Shown piece by piece: positions 4,412-5,890 of a stretch of 5,890 nucleotides of DNA. A model generated the notes under the pieces. The model saw only the letters and a program-made list of their open reading frames with translations, was not told the origin of the DNA and made no database searches. Positions within the stretch are counted from its first letter, which is position 1; each line of letters starts with the position of its first letter. A program made the position numbers and the translations under genes. Location: contig JAIPDY010000209.1 of NCBI GenBank assembly GCA_021737445.1, positions 1 to 5,890 on the forward strand. Reading direction: 5' to 3'. This DNA is from Desulfotignum sp. Lineage in GTDB: Bacteria > Desulfobacterota > Desulfobacteria > Desulfobacterales > Desulfobacteraceae.

Positions 4412-5890
4412 GTGAAAAAGCCGGTATTTTTTCCCCTTCGTTACCAATTTATTCTGATCAGTTCTCTGATGCTGGTTCTGCTTCTGGGAACCCTGGCCCT
4501 GGTACTGGGGTTTCTTCAGACCCGGACCATTCAGGGCCGCATTGAAAAGCAGGGCCTGGACATTGCCCGGAATCTGGGGGCTGTGTCCAGGGACCATTTC
4601 ATCACCTATAATTATATGGCCCTGGAAAAACTGGCCAATCAGGTTGTCAATATTTCAGACATATTGTACGTGGTTTTTTATGACAAAGAGGGCAGGGTTG
4701 CCGGGTACAGCCGGCGGCCGGATCTCCAGAACCAAATGCTCACCGATGATATCAGCACAAGGGCCATTGCCGCATCCTCTCCCCTGGTGGTGAATCAGAT
4801 CCATGAGCCCACCGGCCTGCAGGCCATGAATGTAACCTTGCCTGTGTTTCTGCCAGATTCCCGGGACCGCTGGGGTACCATCCGGGTGTGTCTGTCCCTG
4901 GATTTGATGCACCAGCAGATTCGACAGACCTTCTGGACCATAGGTGTTCTGGGTGCCATTGCCCTGGCCGCCGGTATTTTGATCGCCAACTGGACAGCCC
5001 TGCGGGTGACCCGGCCTCTGGGAGTTCTGGTTGACACCACCATGGCTGCCACCAAAGGAGATCTGAAGCCGGATATCACCATTAAGACCCGGGATGAGGT
5101 GGAAATCCTGGCGGTCAATTTTTCATACATGATCCAGGAAATTCTGGCCCAGAAAAAAAAACTGGAAAACCAGCTGCAAGAGATTCAAAGGCTGCAGCAG
5201 TACAGTGAAAAAGTGCTGGTCACCATGGGTGACGGGCTGCTGGCCATCGATATGAACGGCATGGTTACCACGGTGAATCCCGCAGCCCGAAAAATTCTGG
5301 GAATACCTGATGATCAGGTGGTCAAATCATTGCCGGTGTGGGAACTGGCAGGCACGGCAACACAGATGGCCGGATATATCCGGGGAGTGCTGGCGGATCC
5401 TTCAGGAGAAAAACAGCAGGAGCTTGGTTTCAGCACAGCAAAAAAAGACCGGGTGATTCTGGTCAATGCAGGGATTCTTGAAACCGGCAACAAAGATCCC
5501 AAGGAGATCATCTTTACCCTTAATGACATTACCGCGCTCAAACATCTGGAGGCTCAGATCCGCCAGGCCCAGCGTCTGGCAGACCTGGGAACCCTGGCAG
5601 CCGGCATGGCCCATGAGATCCGCAATCCCCTTTCCGCCATTAAAACCTTTGTGGCGCTGCTGCCCGGAAAACTGGAAAAACCAGGGTTTCTGGACAAATT
5701 TCAAAAGACCGTTCCCCGGGAGATCAACCGGCTCAATACCCTGATCGAAGAGATGCTTGAATTGTCAAGGCCGCCCCGGTACAGATTGCTCTCCACAGAT
5801 ATCGCTGCATTGCTGCTCCATTGCAGGGCGTTGCTGGAAGCGGATTTCAACAGCCGAAATGTTTTTTTCATAACAGACCTGCCTGATGAT
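4412..5890 (+). CDS. Membrane sensor histidine kinase (Cache-like/HAMP/PAS/HisKA), 3' end cut by window
   Basis: The frame is open to the window end (493 codons visible). GTG at 4412 is chosen because AGGGG (4400-4404) lies 7 nt upstream and the product opens MKKPVFFPLRYQF, a plausible cytoplasmic start; GTG 4385 or ATG 4469 are alternatives. Transmembrane helix 1 spans about 13-35. A periplasmic domain of about 135 residues follows, perhaps a single Cache/PDC-like fold. Helix 2 is about 174-193, HAMP about 194-248 (P202 in RVTRPL), and a coiled-coil segment comes next. PAS is about 264-375, ending FTLNDIT. The HisKA helix carries phospho-acceptor H401 in HEIRNPLSAI, followed by EINRLNTLIEEMLELSRPPR. 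The ATPase domain lies beyond the edge. The style resembles AtoS/NtrB kinases that usually phosphorylate NtrC-family regulators. It is probably cotranscribed with the binding lipoprotein (19-bp gap). Confidence 0.94.
   Translation, partial: MKKPVFFPLRYQFILISSLMLVLLLGTLALVLGFLQTRTIQGRIEKQGLDIARNLGAVSRDHFITYNYMALEKLANQVVNISDILYVVFYDKEGRVAGYSRRPDLQNQMLTDDISTRAIAASSPLVVNQIHEPTGLQAMNVTLPVFLPDSRDRWGTIRVCLSLDLMHQQIRQTFWTIGVLGAIALAAGILIANWTALRVTRPLGVLVDTTMAATKGDLKPDITIKTRDEVEILAVNFSYMIQEILAQKKKLENQLQEIQRLQQYSEKVLVTMGDGLLAIDMNGMVTTVNPAARKILGIPDDQVVKSLPVWELAGTATQMAGYIRGVLADPSGEKQQELGFSTAKKDRVILVNAGILETGNKDPKEIIFTLNDITALKHLEAQIRQAQRLADLGTLAAGMAHEIRNPLSAIKTFVALLPGKLEKPGFLDKFQKTVPREINRLNTLIEEMLELSRPPRYRLLSTDIAALLLHCRALLEADFNSRNVFFITDLPDD

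Overview
The window looks like part of a mesophilic Desulfobacterota genome (Desulfobacterales-like). The inference rests on a rubredoxin-less rubrerythrin-type protein of anaerobes, a family 5 peptide-binding lipoprotein next to a Cache/HAMP/PAS histidine kinase of the AtoS/NtrB style, strong sigma-54 promoters, and moderate GC content. No species-level marker is present.

Layout. (1) 1-430: the 3' end of a group II intron, with the C-terminus of its reverse transcriptase/maturase followed by RNA domains V and VI. (2) 461-928: a ferritin-like diiron protein (rubrerythrin erythrin domain), starting about 30 bp after the intron end. (3) 947-1936, minus strand: a PAS-GAF protein with no output domain, convergent with the rubrerythrin gene. 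A near-consensus sigma-54 promoter (1975-1989, minus) lies just upstream and overlaps the longest possible start codon, so the true start is probably the ATG at 1936. (4) 1990-2494: a divergent regulatory region with four copies of a dyad, TGCMCA-N6-TGKGCM, two of them perfect. It ends in a second near-consensus sigma-54 promoter on the plus strand (2416-2431). (5) 2495-2590: a 31-codon gene with a strong ribosome binding site. It encodes little more than a Sec signal peptide followed by the short tail VGGGGPW. A rho-independent terminator follows at 2640-2666. (6) 2752-4392: an oligopeptide/dipeptide-binding lipoprotein (SBP family 5). (7) 4412-5890 and beyond: a membrane sensor histidine kinase, cut by the window edge after its phospho-acceptor region.

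How the genes may work together (inference). The histidine kinase is of a type usually paired with NtrC-family sigma-54 activators. Two divergent sigma-54 promoters share an array of repeated dyads resembling upstream activator sites. The plus-strand promoter drives a micro-gene whose predicted product is a secreted 7-residue peptide, and the next gene encodes a periplasmic peptide-binding protein sitting directly before the kinase. This suggests a peptide-signalling circuit: secreted peptide, binding lipoprotein, kinase, an NtrC-like regulator expected just outside the window, then sigma-54 transcription of the peptide gene and the PAS-GAF gene. I know of no described system with this arrangement in these bacteria. 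The sequence supports the parts; the circuit itself is a hypothesis.
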